Part shown: piece after piece, positions 35,241-44,089 of the stretch
Numbering within the stretch: position 1 is the first letter of the stretch
Layout: each line of letters opens with the position of its first letter
DNA from: Chloroflexota bacterium
GTDB taxonomy: Bacteria > Chloroflexota > Anaerolineae > Anaerolineales > Anaerolineaceae
Length of the DNA stretch: 64,000 nucleotides
Reading direction: 5' to 3'
Assembly: GCA_029561345.1 (NCBI GenBank)
Contig: JAKQJC010000033.1
Coordinates: 17,831 to 81,830 of the forward strand
Notes under the pieces: model-generated
What the model saw: only the letters and a program-made list of their open reading frames with translations
Databases searched by the model: none
What the model was told of the DNA's origin: nothing
Translations under genes and position numbers: made by a program

Positions 35241-36158
35241 CTAATCGCCGCTTCGGACGGTGGGGTCGTTCTCAGTAGATCCCAGCCGCCTCTTTCCTGA
35301 AGCCTGAACCCAGGCCCAATAGATTTTGCGGCTCAGACGCCAGAACGCCGGCAGATTGGGGCGGTGTAAATGCGCCACCCGCACCCCTCTATCTGAAATC
35401 CACAGCAGCCTGGGAAAAGATAATGCGCCCTCCCGACCAGCCAGCCATTTCAAAGCCTGCAGTACGCCAAATGACGAAGCCATCCACACCAGCGGACAGA
35501 TCTGCGCTGGCGGCTTTTCACCCTGTGCATAAGCGGCCTGGTAATCCGGCTGCCAGCCGGCATGATCCACATACCAGGTGCTGTTCTGCCGGTATTCAGG
35601 AGAGCGGTAAAACGCGTCAATTTCCTCATAGGTCTGAAAAACGGGCATACCGGTGAATTCCTCCACCGGTGGGCTGCCTGGCATCACCAGGGAAATATAC
35701 GCCCACAGACCGGAAGGCAGGACATACAGGGCTGGCTTGCCGGCCTGCTGTGCCTTGCGAAAACAGAGTTGTGAATAAGCAAAATCGTCCGCAGCCGGAA
35801 AAACCAGGTCAACCGCGGCGATTAATGGATCAATATCCTCCAGGGGAAGCAGTCTGGGAATGACCCGCGCCTCTGCCTGTGGATTGATGCGCCGGATTTC
35901 ATCTGCCACCACCTCTGCTTTGTTGCGTCCCAGGGTGTCGGTAAAACAGGCAATCTGCCGATTCATATTGCTGTGCTCATAGCTGTCAAATTCCACCAGG
36001 GTAAAGTGCTCCACCCCGCTGCGTGCCAGGCAGACCGCCACAAAACCGCCAATTCCCCCGCAACCAATGATGAGAACATGTGCTGCACGGATGCGCTCCT
36101 GCTCGGCAGGGGAAAAAATACCATAATTTCGTGAAAACAAGGAATCATAGGGGATCAT
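35241..36158 (-). CDS. ThiF/MoeB-family E1-like adenylating enzyme
   Basis: The 305-residue protein has the Rossmann nucleotide motif IIGCGGIGG (31-38), then the SNMNRQ segment, RNKAEVVADEIRRINP and a conserved acidic DLVFPAADDF strand. This fits E1-like enzymes that adenylate a C-terminal carboxylate of a ubiquitin-like sulfur carrier or a peptide. The CxxC zinc pairs and catalytic Cys of MoeB/ThiF were not seen, so it may be an adenylating-only type. No sulfur-carrier or Jab1-type protease gene is adjacent. The target is unknown. Confidence 0.75.
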   Translation of the reverse strand: MIPYDSLFSRNYGIFSPAEQERIRAAHVLIIGCGGIGGFVAVCLARSGVEHFTLVEFDSYEHSNMNRQIACFTDTLGRNKAEVVADEIRRINPQAEARVIPRLLPLEDIDPLIAAVDLVFPAADDFAYSQLCFRKAQQAGKPALYVLPSGLWAYISLVMPGSPPVEEFTGMPVFQTYEEIDAFYRSPEYRQNSTWYVDHAGWQPDYQAAYAQGEKPPAQICPLVWMASSFGVLQALKWLAGREGALSFPRLLWISDRGVRVAHLHRPNLPAFWRLSRKIYWAWVQASGKRRLGSTENDPTVRSGD

Positions 36159-36252
36159 TGTGCTTCTCCGGCGGTTGATTTATTATCATCAATCAGGTGT
36201 AATCACTCCTATAGTTTATCATTTTTGGTAAATTCTTCTGTGGGGGTGAATA

Positions 36253-36278
36253 AGAAGACCCCCTGTTGGAGGTCTTCT
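36253..36278 (-). terminator. Terminator downstream of the esterase gene
   Basis: AGAAGACC (36253-36260) pairs with GGTCTTCT (36271-36278), with an inner CC/GG extension and a bulged A. It lies about 30 bases past the minus-strand esterase stop. The tail is weakly T-rich. Confidence 0.55.
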
Positions 36279-36304
36279 ATTCTGCAATTTTATTCTCGGC
36301 CGGA

Positions 36305-37324
36305 TTATTTCAAATTCTTATCGAGAAAGGCAATGACCAGTGCCAGGTTCTCAGCGGCTTCAAACTGGCTGCCTCCGTGTCCTGCGCCATCAAGTGAAAC
36401 GTAGGTCACTTTCTCTGCGCCAAGAACCGCGCTCAGAGCTTCTGCCAGGTTCTTGTTTTGGACGGGCGGTATATTGCAGTCAGCGGTGCCATTCTCGATG
36501 AAGAAAGGTGCGTCATCTGCTGTGATGAAATTCATCGGATTGGACTTCGCCACCAAATCGGGTACAGTCTGGATGGCCGCACCGATCAGTTTCGATTCGG
36601 GGGAACTGGCATCATCTGTGCTTGCTGAGCAGCCGGCTTCGGTTAATTGCGCCTGCATTTTCAAAAAGTCGATCGGCCCAAACCAATCCACCACCGCCTG
36701 CACGCAGCTCGATTGATCCGCATTTCCCAACTCAGCACCTTCAAGTTCAGCCACACCGCAGGTAGTCCCAAGCAAGGAAACGAGATTTCCTCCTGCTGAA
36801 GCTCCCCAGGCACCGAATTTATCCGGATTGAGCTTATACTTTTCTGCATTCGCGCGCAAGAAACGCACCGCTGCTTTAGCATCGAAGATTTGAGCCGGGT
36901 ACGTGGCTTCACCGCTCAGCCGATAATTGATGCTGGCAACCGCATAACCTGCCGCAAGCAGTTGATCAACTCCCGCCAGGCCGGTGCCGTCGGCTTTATC
37001 GCCCATAATAAAGCCTCCACCGTGCACCATGACGACAACCGGGAATGGGCCGCTGCCCGTGGTGGGGATATACAGGTCAAGTTTCTGTGCAGCCGAGAGG
37101 GTTGCATACGCCAGATCCGAATATGTCGGCGCGACAGATGTAAAGGTGCTTGAACCGGCTGCCCCGCCGCGCATGGGCATGACATTTGGTTGGTTGGCGG
37201 CGATTGCAGAGGTGGGTGACACCGTTGCAGCCGTGGTTGTGGTGGCCGCTGTGCAACCGGCGGCACTGAGCAGGAAAATCCCTGCCAGCATCAGCATGGT
37301 TAGTTTTGTGATCGTTTGTTTCAT
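36305..37324 (-). CDS. Lipoprotein alpha/beta-hydrolase (HSL/BD-FAE-like esterase)
   Basis: The 339-residue protein has a lipobox at SAAGC (Cys24) and a low-complexity Ala/Thr linker, then an alpha/beta-hydrolase domain. The oxyanion motif is HGGGF (101-105), the nucleophile elbow GASAGG (S176), and a terminal GAGHGG supplies the catalytic His. SINYRLSGEATYPAQIFDAKAAVRFLR is typical of the hormone-sensitive-lipase/carbohydrate-esterase group. It is anchored outside the membrane and probably removes acyl groups from plant polymers. It sits 14 bases after a tannase-like lipoprotein gene, so the two form an esterase operon. Confidence 0.85.
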   Translation of the reverse strand: MKQTITKLTMLMLAGIFLLSAAGCTAATTTTAATVSPTSAIAANQPNVMPMRGGAAGSSTFTSVAPTYSDLAYATLSAAQKLDLYIPTTGSGPFPVVVMVHGGGFIMGDKADGTGLAGVDQLLAAGYAVASINYRLSGEATYPAQIFDAKAAVRFLRANAEKYKLNPDKFGAWGASAGGNLVSLLGTTCGVAELEGAELGNADQSSCVQAVVDWFGPIDFLKMQAQLTEAGCSASTDDASSPESKLIGAAIQTVPDLVAKSNPMNFITADDAPFFIENGTADCNIPPVQNKNLAEALSAVLGAEKVTYVSLDGAGHGGSQFEAAENLALVIAFLDKNLK

Positions 37325-37338
37325 TTTTTTCTCCTCGT

Positions 37339-39270
37339 TTATTTCTTTGTTATCTGGATAACCCAGTTAATAAAATTAGTTGTGCTGTCGCCTGTGCGTT
37401 CGGCCTGGACATGTCCCTGGCCCCAGACTGTGGTGAAATCAACCGCATTGATCCCTTCATAGTTTTCCAGCGCCAAAGCCAGGTTCATTTCGACAGTCGT
37501 TGCTGTATCACCCTGCTTGATGCCGGTGTTGATCCGCCAATATTTGGCAACCGCTGCAGTCTGGTAACCCGTATAATAAGGCAGCAGATAGTACATGGGG
37601 TTATACATGTTGATCCGGTACTGAAGATTGTTACCCAGCACATCCACTGCCTGCAGGTCGGTCGTGTATGCCTCCACATAAGAAGCATTCCAATCGGTAA
37701 ATTTTGCGTATTCGGCCTGATGGCTGGTCAGCAGGTTCGCCAACAAAGCGTCAAAATGCAAAGCGTCATTCTCATCATTGCCAAAAACGCCATTTTCAGG
37801 TGAGCTGCGGTCCAGGCTGTCAAAAGCTGCCACGTTCTTGGATGGGGTCTTCTGACTGTTGACAAATCCAGCGAGACTGGTGACCCGGGCTGTTTTCGTC
37901 GTGTCGTCATAAGTAACCCATTCACCATCCTTATTCAACGCCGCCATATATTCCTGTACAGTCTGGTATGTTGTCGAACTGGCGGTTCCGGCAGGCAGCC
38001 CTCCGGATGGAGGCGTTCCCTGGGGTTTTTCTCCGGCTGGCGGCGTGCCGCCTTGCGGCTTACCCCCTGACGGCAGGTTGCCATCTGGCCGCATAAATCC
38101 GCCCGTTGTTTCCGTATAGGGAAAGGTAGTGTCGGCCAGGAAATGATTCAAAGACGTTTCAACGGTTTTTACCAGGTAGTCATAGTAGCTTCCGGCTGCA
38201 AAAATGCCGCTCTGAGAAGGTTCCAGGGTCAGCACATTTCCGTTTTCATCCTTCAGGCCTAACTGGTTAATATATTCCACATAGGCAGAGGCAAGGTTTT
38301 TGGACAGGGCAGCGGTGAAAGTGCCATCCGCCCGCGTTCCGGAATTCGAATATTGGCCCAAATTCCACTCATATGCTTCGTTCGCCAGATCCAGGCTGGT
38401 GATGGGGCACCAGGCCATGGCGCCAGTGATGGCATCGCTGATGGTCTGCCCCGTGGCATCGTACATGGCTGCACCAATCGCTTCAAGATAAGGGTAATAG
38501 AGCTGGCTGTCTCCAGAAGCGCCAATGACCGCAGTCTGGGCGCCGCCGCCGCTCATGCCAAAGGCGAAAATGCTCTGAGTATTGCCCGGAAGAATCGCCT
38601 GGTTGTAGCGGATGAAACGGACAGCCGCTTTGAAATCCGTCACACCCCAGGGAGCGCCGCCGCTGTAGGCTAATTTTCCACTGGCATCATAGCCGTTATC
38701 TTTTCCGCGCATCCCGGCTGCGACGTAGATCAAACCCGCCTCCATATAGCTTGAAACACCGTCATAGCTATACGCAGTAGGGGCTTTTTGTGCTGAATAG
38801 CCAGGTGTATTCACTGGAAACACCATTGGCGCAGTCCTGGCAGTAAAACCATTCAGGGAACCCTGCTCATTAATCCTGGCCGAAAAAGTTCCATCACCAT
38901 TGGCTGTGGCGGTGAGATATACACCGGGAACGTAGATTCCCAGCGTTTCAAAGTCGGTGGCGGCTGGTGTGGCACAGTATTGAACACCAATCTGCCAATA
39001 CACATCATGATCGGCATCATAATTCCAGGCCGAGTTATTAAAAGTAAGCGCCGCGGCGTAAGCATCATCTTTTGTTGCATCCAAAGTGGCTTCTCCGGTT
39101 TCTTGATTTGCCACTGTTGCGGATGGCGCAAGTGATCGGGTCGGCTCAACAACGGCAGGTTGTTTTGTGGCGGCTGGCTGCACTGTTTGCGATCCAGGTG
39201 TGATACATCCGGAAAGCAAAGACAGGGTCAGCGTTATGATAAAAAACAGGGAAAACTTTTTTTGTTTCAT
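37339..39270 (-). CDS. Tannase-like lipoprotein esterase
   Basis: The 643-residue protein has a lipobox LLSGC (Cys22) and a Thr/Pro/Ala linker. The catalytic domain resembles subtype B tannases: GMRGKDN, GGAPWGVTDFKAAVRFIRYN, nucleophile elbow FGMSGGGAQ (S240), and a C-terminal VWGQGHVQAE giving the His. A long insertion includes a Pro/Gly-rich stretch (PSGGKPQGGTPPAGEKPQG) before the C-terminal part. Such enzymes cut gallate or hydroxycinnamate esters. AAGGAG eight bases upstream fixes ATG 39270. It is divergent from a two-component system that may control it. Confidence 0.78.
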   Translation of the reverse strand: MKQKKFSLFFIITLTLSLLSGCITPGSQTVQPAATKQPAVVEPTRSLAPSATVANQETGEATLDATKDDAYAAALTFNNSAWNYDADHDVYWQIGVQYCATPAATDFETLGIYVPGVYLTATANGDGTFSARINEQGSLNGFTARTAPMVFPVNTPGYSAQKAPTAYSYDGVSSYMEAGLIYVAAGMRGKDNGYDASGKLAYSGGAPWGVTDFKAAVRFIRYNQAILPGNTQSIFAFGMSGGGAQTAVIGASGDSQLYYPYLEAIGAAMYDATGQTISDAITGAMAWCPITSLDLANEAYEWNLGQYSNSGTRADGTFTAALSKNLASAYVEYINQLGLKDENGNVLTLEPSQSGIFAAGSYYDYLVKTVETSLNHFLADTTFPYTETTGGFMRPDGNLPSGGKPQGGTPPAGEKPQGTPPSGGLPAGTASSTTYQTVQEYMAALNKDGEWVTYDDTTKTARVTSLAGFVNSQKTPSKNVAAFDSLDRSSPENGVFGNDENDALHFDALLANLLTSHQAEYAKFTDWNASYVEAYTTDLQAVDVLGNNLQYRINMYNPMYYLLPYYTGYQTAAVAKYWRINTGIKQGDTATTVEMNLALALENYEGINAVDFTTVWGQGHVQAERTGDSTTNFINWVIQITKK

Positions 39271-39325
39271 AGGCAGCTCCTTACGGTTAGATTGCATCTA
39301 TTATCACAAACCTTTCTGAAGGAAT

Positions 39326-39388
39326 TCTCAAGAAAACCTGTTATTTTCCTGTGGAATCTTTGGGGGAAATCTTCAGATTTTCTTGAGA
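39326..39388. promoter_or_regulatory. Inverted repeat between the tannase and response-regulator genes
   Basis: TCTCAAGAAAA (39326-39336) has its exact reverse complement at 39378-39388, 41 bases apart, in the 139-base divergent intergenic region. One arm lies near each gene. This looks like a pair of binding sites for a regulator serving both promoters; the adjacent OmpR-type regulator is the obvious candidate. Promoter hexamers could not be assigned with confidence. Confidence 0.55.
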
Positions 39389-39409
39389 TTGATGTGCTAA
39401 TATAAAGGC

Positions 39410-40117
39410 ATGACACAAAGAATCCTTGTCGTTGATGACGATAAATCCATTGTAAAAATCCTGACTGCTTATCTTGAACAGGCAGCTTATCAGGTATTGA
39501 CTGCCAATGATGGTGAAACGGCCCTGCATGTTTTGCGTCGTGAGCGCCCTGATCTGGTCATCCTGGATATCATGATGCCCAAACGTGATGGTTGGGAAGT
39601 AACCCAGATCATCCGCTCGGATAAATCACTTGCATCCATTCCTATCATTATGCTCACCGCGCGCATTGAAGACGCCGATAAAATTGTCGGGCTGGAACTG
39701 GGTGCAGATGACTACGTCACCAAACCTTTCAATCCTCGCGAAGTCATGGCTCGGGTCAAGTCTCTGCTGCGCCGTGTGCGTCTGGATCAATCCCCCAATG
39801 CCGCGCCCCACGTTCTTGTCTGCGGCGGGCTGCGTCTGGATCTGGATCAACACCTGCTGACGGTGGAGACTGAACCAGTCGAATTGACCCGCACGGAATT
39901 TAACCTGCTGGAAGCGCTTTTATCCAATCCCGGCTATACCCTCACCCGAGATGAACTGCTTGAAAAAGCGGTCGGCTATGCCTATGAAGGCCTTGGCCGC
40001 GCCCTCGATACACACATTCGCAACCTGCGGCGAAAAATTGAACCCGATCCAGATAATCCTACCTACATCCAGACTGTATATGGGGTAGGATATCGGATGG
40101 GCGTAAAGCAGAATTGA
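39410..40117 (+). CDS. OmpR/PhoB-family response regulator
   Basis: The 235-residue protein has a receiver domain (acidic pocket D9-D11, phospho-acceptor D53 in LVILDIMMP, K105 in VTKPFNP) and a C-terminal winged helix (ELTRTEFNLLEALLSNPGYTLTRDELL, ending DTHIRNLRRKIEPDP...VYGVGYRM). It pairs with the histidine kinase gene 24 bases downstream and is divergent from the tannase-like gene, with an 11-bp inverted repeat between them. Confidence 0.95.
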   Translation: MTQRILVVDDDKSIVKILTAYLEQAAYQVLTANDGETALHVLRRERPDLVILDIMMPKRDGWEVTQIIRSDKSLASIPIIMLTARIEDADKIVGLELGADDYVTKPFNPREVMARVKSLLRRVRLDQSPNAAPHVLVCGGLRLDLDQHLLTVETEPVELTRTEFNLLEALLSNPGYTLTRDELLEKAVGYAYEGLGRALDTHIRNLRRKIEPDPDNPTYIQTVYGVGYRMGVKQN

Positions 40118-40141
40118 TACCGTTTCACACTTGGAGTAAAA

Positions 40142-41185
40142 ATGAATCGTCTCTGGGTTCGCCTGAGCTTGATGATCAGCCTTGTCCTATTTCTGATGTT
40201 TTTCCTTCAATTTCTGAACATTTCCCTGGAGCAGATGGGACAGAAACCCGACCTGGATGGTCTGCCCTCAGATCCGCCCCCGGCTGAAATTCAGCGCCGG
40301 CTGGTCAATTTTATGGTGTTTTCAGTGGTCGTTGGCACAGCTGGCGGGATCATCATCGGGCGAGTCACCAGTGAACCCATCAACCGGATCGCCAAAGCTG
40401 CCCATCGTCTGGGCAAGGGTGAGCTGGATGTGCGTGTGCCGGTCAGCGGCAGCCAGGAAATCCGGGAACTGGCCGAAACCTTCAATAAAATGGCGCTGGA
40501 ACTGCAGCGTGCCGAACAGATGCGCTCCAATATTATGGCGGATGTGTCACACGAACTTCGCACCCCGCTTTCCGTCCTGGAAGGCAGCCTGCGCGCCGCG
40601 CTCGACCGGGTAGTGCCCCTCGACGAGGCTGAAATTGCCAACCTGTATCACCAGACCCGTCATTTGAGCCGCCTGGTTAATGACCTGCACGAGCTCTCTC
40701 TGGCAGAATCCGGACACCTGCCAATGGAAAAAATTCCCACGGATATCTCATCCATGATCGATGAAACCATTCAGGCGCTCGAACCGCTGGCAGCCGAAAA
40801 GGGCGTGACCCTGGCAGAAAATATTCTCCCACTTCCGGAAGTCACCCTTGATCCATTACGCATTCGCCAGGTGCTCTTTAATCTTTTAACCAATGCCTTG
40901 CGCCACACGCCGGCAGGGGAAACCATCACGCTCAACGCTCAAGCCGGTGATGGCTGGGTCACTCTATCCGTTAAAGATACCGGGGAAGGAATGGATGGAG
41001 AACAGGTTGCCGCCGTCTTTGATCGCTTTTATCGCGGCGATAAATCTCGCAGCCGCGAAACGGGCGGCAGCGGATTGGGCCTGGCAATTGTGAAAGCCAT
41101 TGTGACCGCCCATGGCGGTCAGATTCAGGCCCGTAGTGACGGCAAAGGAATGGGGTGTGAATTTGTGGTGCGGCTGCCCATCTGA
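40142..41185 (+). CDS. Sensor histidine kinase (BaeS-like)
   Basis: The 347-residue membrane kinase has TM1 at about 7-27, a short acidic/proline-rich outside loop (28-54), TM2 at 55-74, HAMP at 75-127, then HisKA with DVSHELRTPL (H137). The ATPase domain contains NLLTNALRHTP (N box), DTGEGM (G1) and GGSGLGLAI (G2). The sensor loop is only about 27 residues, so it more likely senses membrane state or a partner than a large ligand. It forms a two-component pair with the preceding regulator. Confidence 0.95.
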   Translation: MNRLWVRLSLMISLVLFLMFFLQFLNISLEQMGQKPDLDGLPSDPPPAEIQRRLVNFMVFSVVVGTAGGIIIGRVTSEPINRIAKAAHRLGKGELDVRVPVSGSQEIRELAETFNKMALELQRAEQMRSNIMADVSHELRTPLSVLEGSLRAALDRVVPLDEAEIANLYHQTRHLSRLVNDLHELSLAESGHLPMEKIPTDISSMIDETIQALEPLAAEKGVTLAENILPLPEVTLDPLRIRQVLFNLLTNALRHTPAGETITLNAQAGDGWVTLSVKDTGEGMDGEQVAAVFDRFYRGDKSRSRETGGSGLGLAIVKAIVTAHGGQIQARSDGKGMGCEFVVRLPI

Positions 41186-41251
41186 CCTTTTCTCACTACA
41201 GATCTTGCTTTTGGGATCATCCAGACACGGTCCTTTTTGGTAGCCTCAATT

Positions 41252-43354
41252 TCACTCAGACGATGCACAGCGGAAACCGGTGAGGTAATTTCCATTGCCT
41301 GCATAGCTGGTACCCCTGGCGCTGGAGCGAATATTGATCGTACCATCCAGCCAGCTCCCGCCCCGGATGACCTTCAAATCGCCGCTGTCCGGTCCGCCCG
41401 GGTTTCTGGAGGGGGATGAAGCATAATAATCTGCATTGAACCAATCCTCGACCCATTCCCAGACATTTCCTGCCATGTTAACTGCATGATATGGACTTGA
41501 GCCGTCCATTCCGCTGATCGCCGGCCGGGTGTCATCCATGCATCCGCCGTAATTGGCCTGACTGCACGTGCCTTCTGTATTTCCCCAGGGATACTTTCGT
41601 TCGTCCGTCCCGCGGGCAGCTTTTTCCCACTGTGCCTCGGTGGGCAAATGCCGGCCAGCCCAGGCACAATATGTGCTGGCATTATCCCATGACACATAAA
41701 TCACCGGGTAAGCCGCATAATCTTCGTTACCATAATAAAAATCGCGATTGACAGAACGGTTCGAATATGGCTCGGTACAGACACCAGCAGCAACACATAA
41801 TGCATACTGCGCATTGGTCACTTCGTACTGATCAATCCAAAATCCATCCAGACTTACTGTATGTACAGGCTTTTCCGCGGGATCGCCATTCTCTGAACCC
41901 ATATCAAAATTCCCGGGTGGAACAAAGACCTGCTGCATGCCGTCAATTTCTGCATACCGCTGTACTAGAGGGCCTGGCGTGGAGGTCGGTCTGATTGTGG
42001 CGGTTGGTTCGGGTACGGCGACATTCTCTACCACAATTTTGGTTTGTTCGACCACCTGAACCCTGGTCTTTTCCACCACCACGGTCAACACCACCGTTGG
42101 AGGGCTGAAAAGCTGAGCCAGGGGACCTGATCCGGCAAGCCCCATCAGAAAAAGAATCACACATAAAAAGCAGGAACCACCCGCCAGCCACAGCCACAGA
42201 GTCCGTCCAGGCAACCCTGCTCCAGATGTCTCCTGGATGGGTTCTTCCGGGTTCCATTCCATCGATGTCCGCTCTGAAGCAGACTTCACCGGTTCCGAAA
42301 TCCTTTTCACCGTCCAGCCCGGCTGCACCTTCGGCTCGACAGCAGGCGCAGGCAGGGTAGGCGGTTCAGGGGCTGTCATTTCTTCCACTGCCGGAAGGGT
42401 GGGCCGCATGGAAAGGGGAGGTATACTTTCAACCACCTCTGTCTGAAAGAGATCTGCCTCGGGCGGCTGCGGTTTTCTGGCTACCGGCGCTCCTGAAGGC
42501 ATGACCACCGGGGTCAGGTTTTCATCTAGCAGCAGAAGCCTATCCATGGCTTTGATCATCTCGCCCATGCTGGCATATCGGTCTTCCACCTCGCGAGCCA
42601 GGGCTTTGAACAGTACTTTTTCAACCTCGTCCGGCAGGCCCGGAACATAAGAGGAAGGCCGCGGGAGAGGATCCTTCATCACTTTGACCAGAATGGCGAT
42701 GGGGGTATCAGCCTGGAAAGGCACATGCCCGGTGATCAATTCATACAGGACCACGCCAAACGCATAAATATCCACCGAGAGCCCAAATTGACCGTTCCAT
42801 TGTTCCGGCGCCATGTATTCCGGCGTGCCAATCCCCACCCCTGTTCCGGTCAGTGTGGTTCCTTCACTTTCCAGAATGCGCGCAATGCCAAAATCTGAAA
42901 GCATGGGTTCGCCCTGCCGGGAAATAAGAATGTTAGCCGGTTTCACATCCCGGTGCACCACCCCTTGCTGGTGGGCATAATCCAGCGCCCGGGCAATTGG
43001 CAGCAACAGGCGCACCGCATCCTTATAATTCATTGGATGCTGGGTGTATTGTTTCAGAGTGCCTCCTGGCAGGTAGTTCATCACCAGGTAAGGCGCGCCT
43101 TCATGCTCCCCGTAGTCGAAGATGCGGATGATGTGCGTGTGTTCGAGGCGCGCCAACGCTTTGCCCTCACGCTCAAACCGCGCCAGCATGCGTTCCAGTT
43201 CATCCGGAGGAATGCGTTCGGTGCGGATGAATTTGATGGCCACATCCCGTTCCAGCCGCAGATCAAATGCCTTATACACTACTGCCATGCCCCCCATGCC
43301 AAGCTGTTCAACGATATGATACCTGCCTACTGTCTGCCCGGTCAGATCAGCCAT
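41252..43354 (-). CDS. Ser/Thr protein kinase fused to an FGE-like (sulfatase-modifying-factor fold) domain
   Basis: The 700-residue protein has an N-terminal Hanks-type kinase (GMGGMAVVYKA, K41, HRDVKPAN with D136, DFG with D154). A Pro/Glu-rich juxtamembrane linker follows, then one TM helix at about 383-406 and a Val/Thr-rich stalk. The extracellular FGE-like domain covers about 470-700 ([47 protein letters not shown]). The copper-binding cysteine pair of true formylglycine-generating enzymes is not present, so this domain is probably a ligand-binding C-type-lectin-like module. GGAGG before ATG 43354 supports the start. A kinase-less relative lies at 62870-63703. Confidence 0.9.
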   Translation of the reverse strand: MADLTGQTVGRYHIVEQLGMGGMAVVYKAFDLRLERDVAIKFIRTERIPPDELERMLARFEREGKALARLEHTHIIRIFDYGEHEGAPYLVMNYLPGGTLKQYTQHPMNYKDAVRLLLPIARALDYAHQQGVVHRDVKPANILISRQGEPMLSDFGIARILESEGTTLTGTGVGIGTPEYMAPEQWNGQFGLSVDIYAFGVVLYELITGHVPFQADTPIAILVKVMKDPLPRPSSYVPGLPDEVEKVLFKALAREVEDRYASMGEMIKAMDRLLLLDENLTPVVMPSGAPVARKPQPPEADLFQTEVVESIPPLSMRPTLPAVEEMTAPEPPTLPAPAVEPKVQPGWTVKRISEPVKSASERTSMEWNPEEPIQETSGAGLPGRTLWLWLAGGSCFLCVILFLMGLAGSGPLAQLFSPPTVVLTVVVEKTRVQVVEQTKIVVENVAVPEPTATIRPTSTPGPLVQRYAEIDGMQQVFVPPGNFDMGSENGDPAEKPVHTVSLDGFWIDQYEVTNAQYALCVAAGVCTEPYSNRSVNRDFYYGNEDYAAYPVIYVSWDNASTYCAWAGRHLPTEAQWEKAARGTDERKYPWGNTEGTCSQANYGGCMDDTRPAISGMDGSSPYHAVNMAGNVWEWVEDWFNADYYASSPSRNPGGPDSGDLKVIRGGSWLDGTINIRSSARGTSYAGNGNYLTGFRCASSE

Positions 43355-43433
43355 AAAACCTCCAAATCAGCATGCCCTTGAATTAATTATAGTACAGTTC
43401 AGATCATTTTCTTATCCGCAAGTGGCGAAAAGA

Positions 43434-43488
43434 TTGACATGGGACGTTAATTGGGATAAAATAATGAATGAATATAATTATATTCATT
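43434..43488 (+). promoter_or_regulatory. Promoter with 22-bp palindromic operator of the tetR/apbE operon
   Basis: TTGACA (43434-43439), 17 bases and TAAAAT (43457-43462) form a near-consensus promoter. A perfect 22-base palindrome at 43467-43488, half-site AATGAATATAA, covers the expected transcription start. Only 22 bases separate it from the tetR start codon. It is the expected arrangement for self-repression by the adjacent TetR protein. Confidence 0.88.
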
Positions 43489-43510
43489 TATTGCAAGAAA
43501 GGATAACATT

Positions 43511-44089
43511 ATGGATAAACGCACAAAAATCCTGAACAGCGCCCGATCATTATTCAGTGAGAATGGATATAAGGACACAAGTGTATCGGATATCACCAAA
43601 AAGGCTGGTGTGGCTGCCGGAACCTTCTATCTCTATTTTCCTTCCAAAGATCAAATCTTCATGGAGATTTTCCTGGAAGAGAATGTAAAACTTAAAAAAG
43701 AGCTTCTTGCTGCCGTCAATTTGGATCAGGATCCGCTCAGCGTCATTCGCCAGGTGACCCTGCTTAATATGCAGGGCATGATGACCAATCCCATCCTGAA
43801 GCAATGGTACAACCGCGATGTGTTCTTGAAAATTGAGGAAAGTTATCGCGCCGAAAATGGCCTTGAGCGGGTTGATTTTGTCTACGACTTTTTTCTCGAA
43901 ATCGTGGAAAAGTGGCAGGCGGAGGGCAAAATGCGCCAGGATATTTCCAGCCGGATGATAATGGCCATGTTCGTTTCCATCATCACCATGGATGCGCACA
44001 AAGATGAAATTGGTCTCGAATTTTTCCCTGAAATTCTCGATCATATGACCGCCTTTTTGGTCAACGGCCTGACCGGAAAAAAACCTTGA
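43511..44089 (+). CDS. TetR-family regulator of the ApbE/FMN-binding operon
   Basis: The 192-residue protein has a TetR HTH (KILNSARSLFSENGYKDTSV, SDITKKAGVAAGTFYLYF, SKDQIFMEIF) and a helical ligand domain. AAAGGA lies just upstream of ATG 43511. The stop overlaps the TTG start of apbE. The strong palindrome upstream makes autoregulation likely, so the flavin-linked genes downstream would be induced by its ligand. Confidence 0.93.
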   Translation: MDKRTKILNSARSLFSENGYKDTSVSDITKKAGVAAGTFYLYFPSKDQIFMEIFLEENVKLKKELLAAVNLDQDPLSVIRQVTLLNMQGMMTNPILKQWYNRDVFLKIEESYRAENGLERVDFVYDFFLEIVEKWQAEGKMRQDISSRMIMAMFVSIITMDAHKDEIGLEFFPEILDHMTAFLVNGLTGKKP

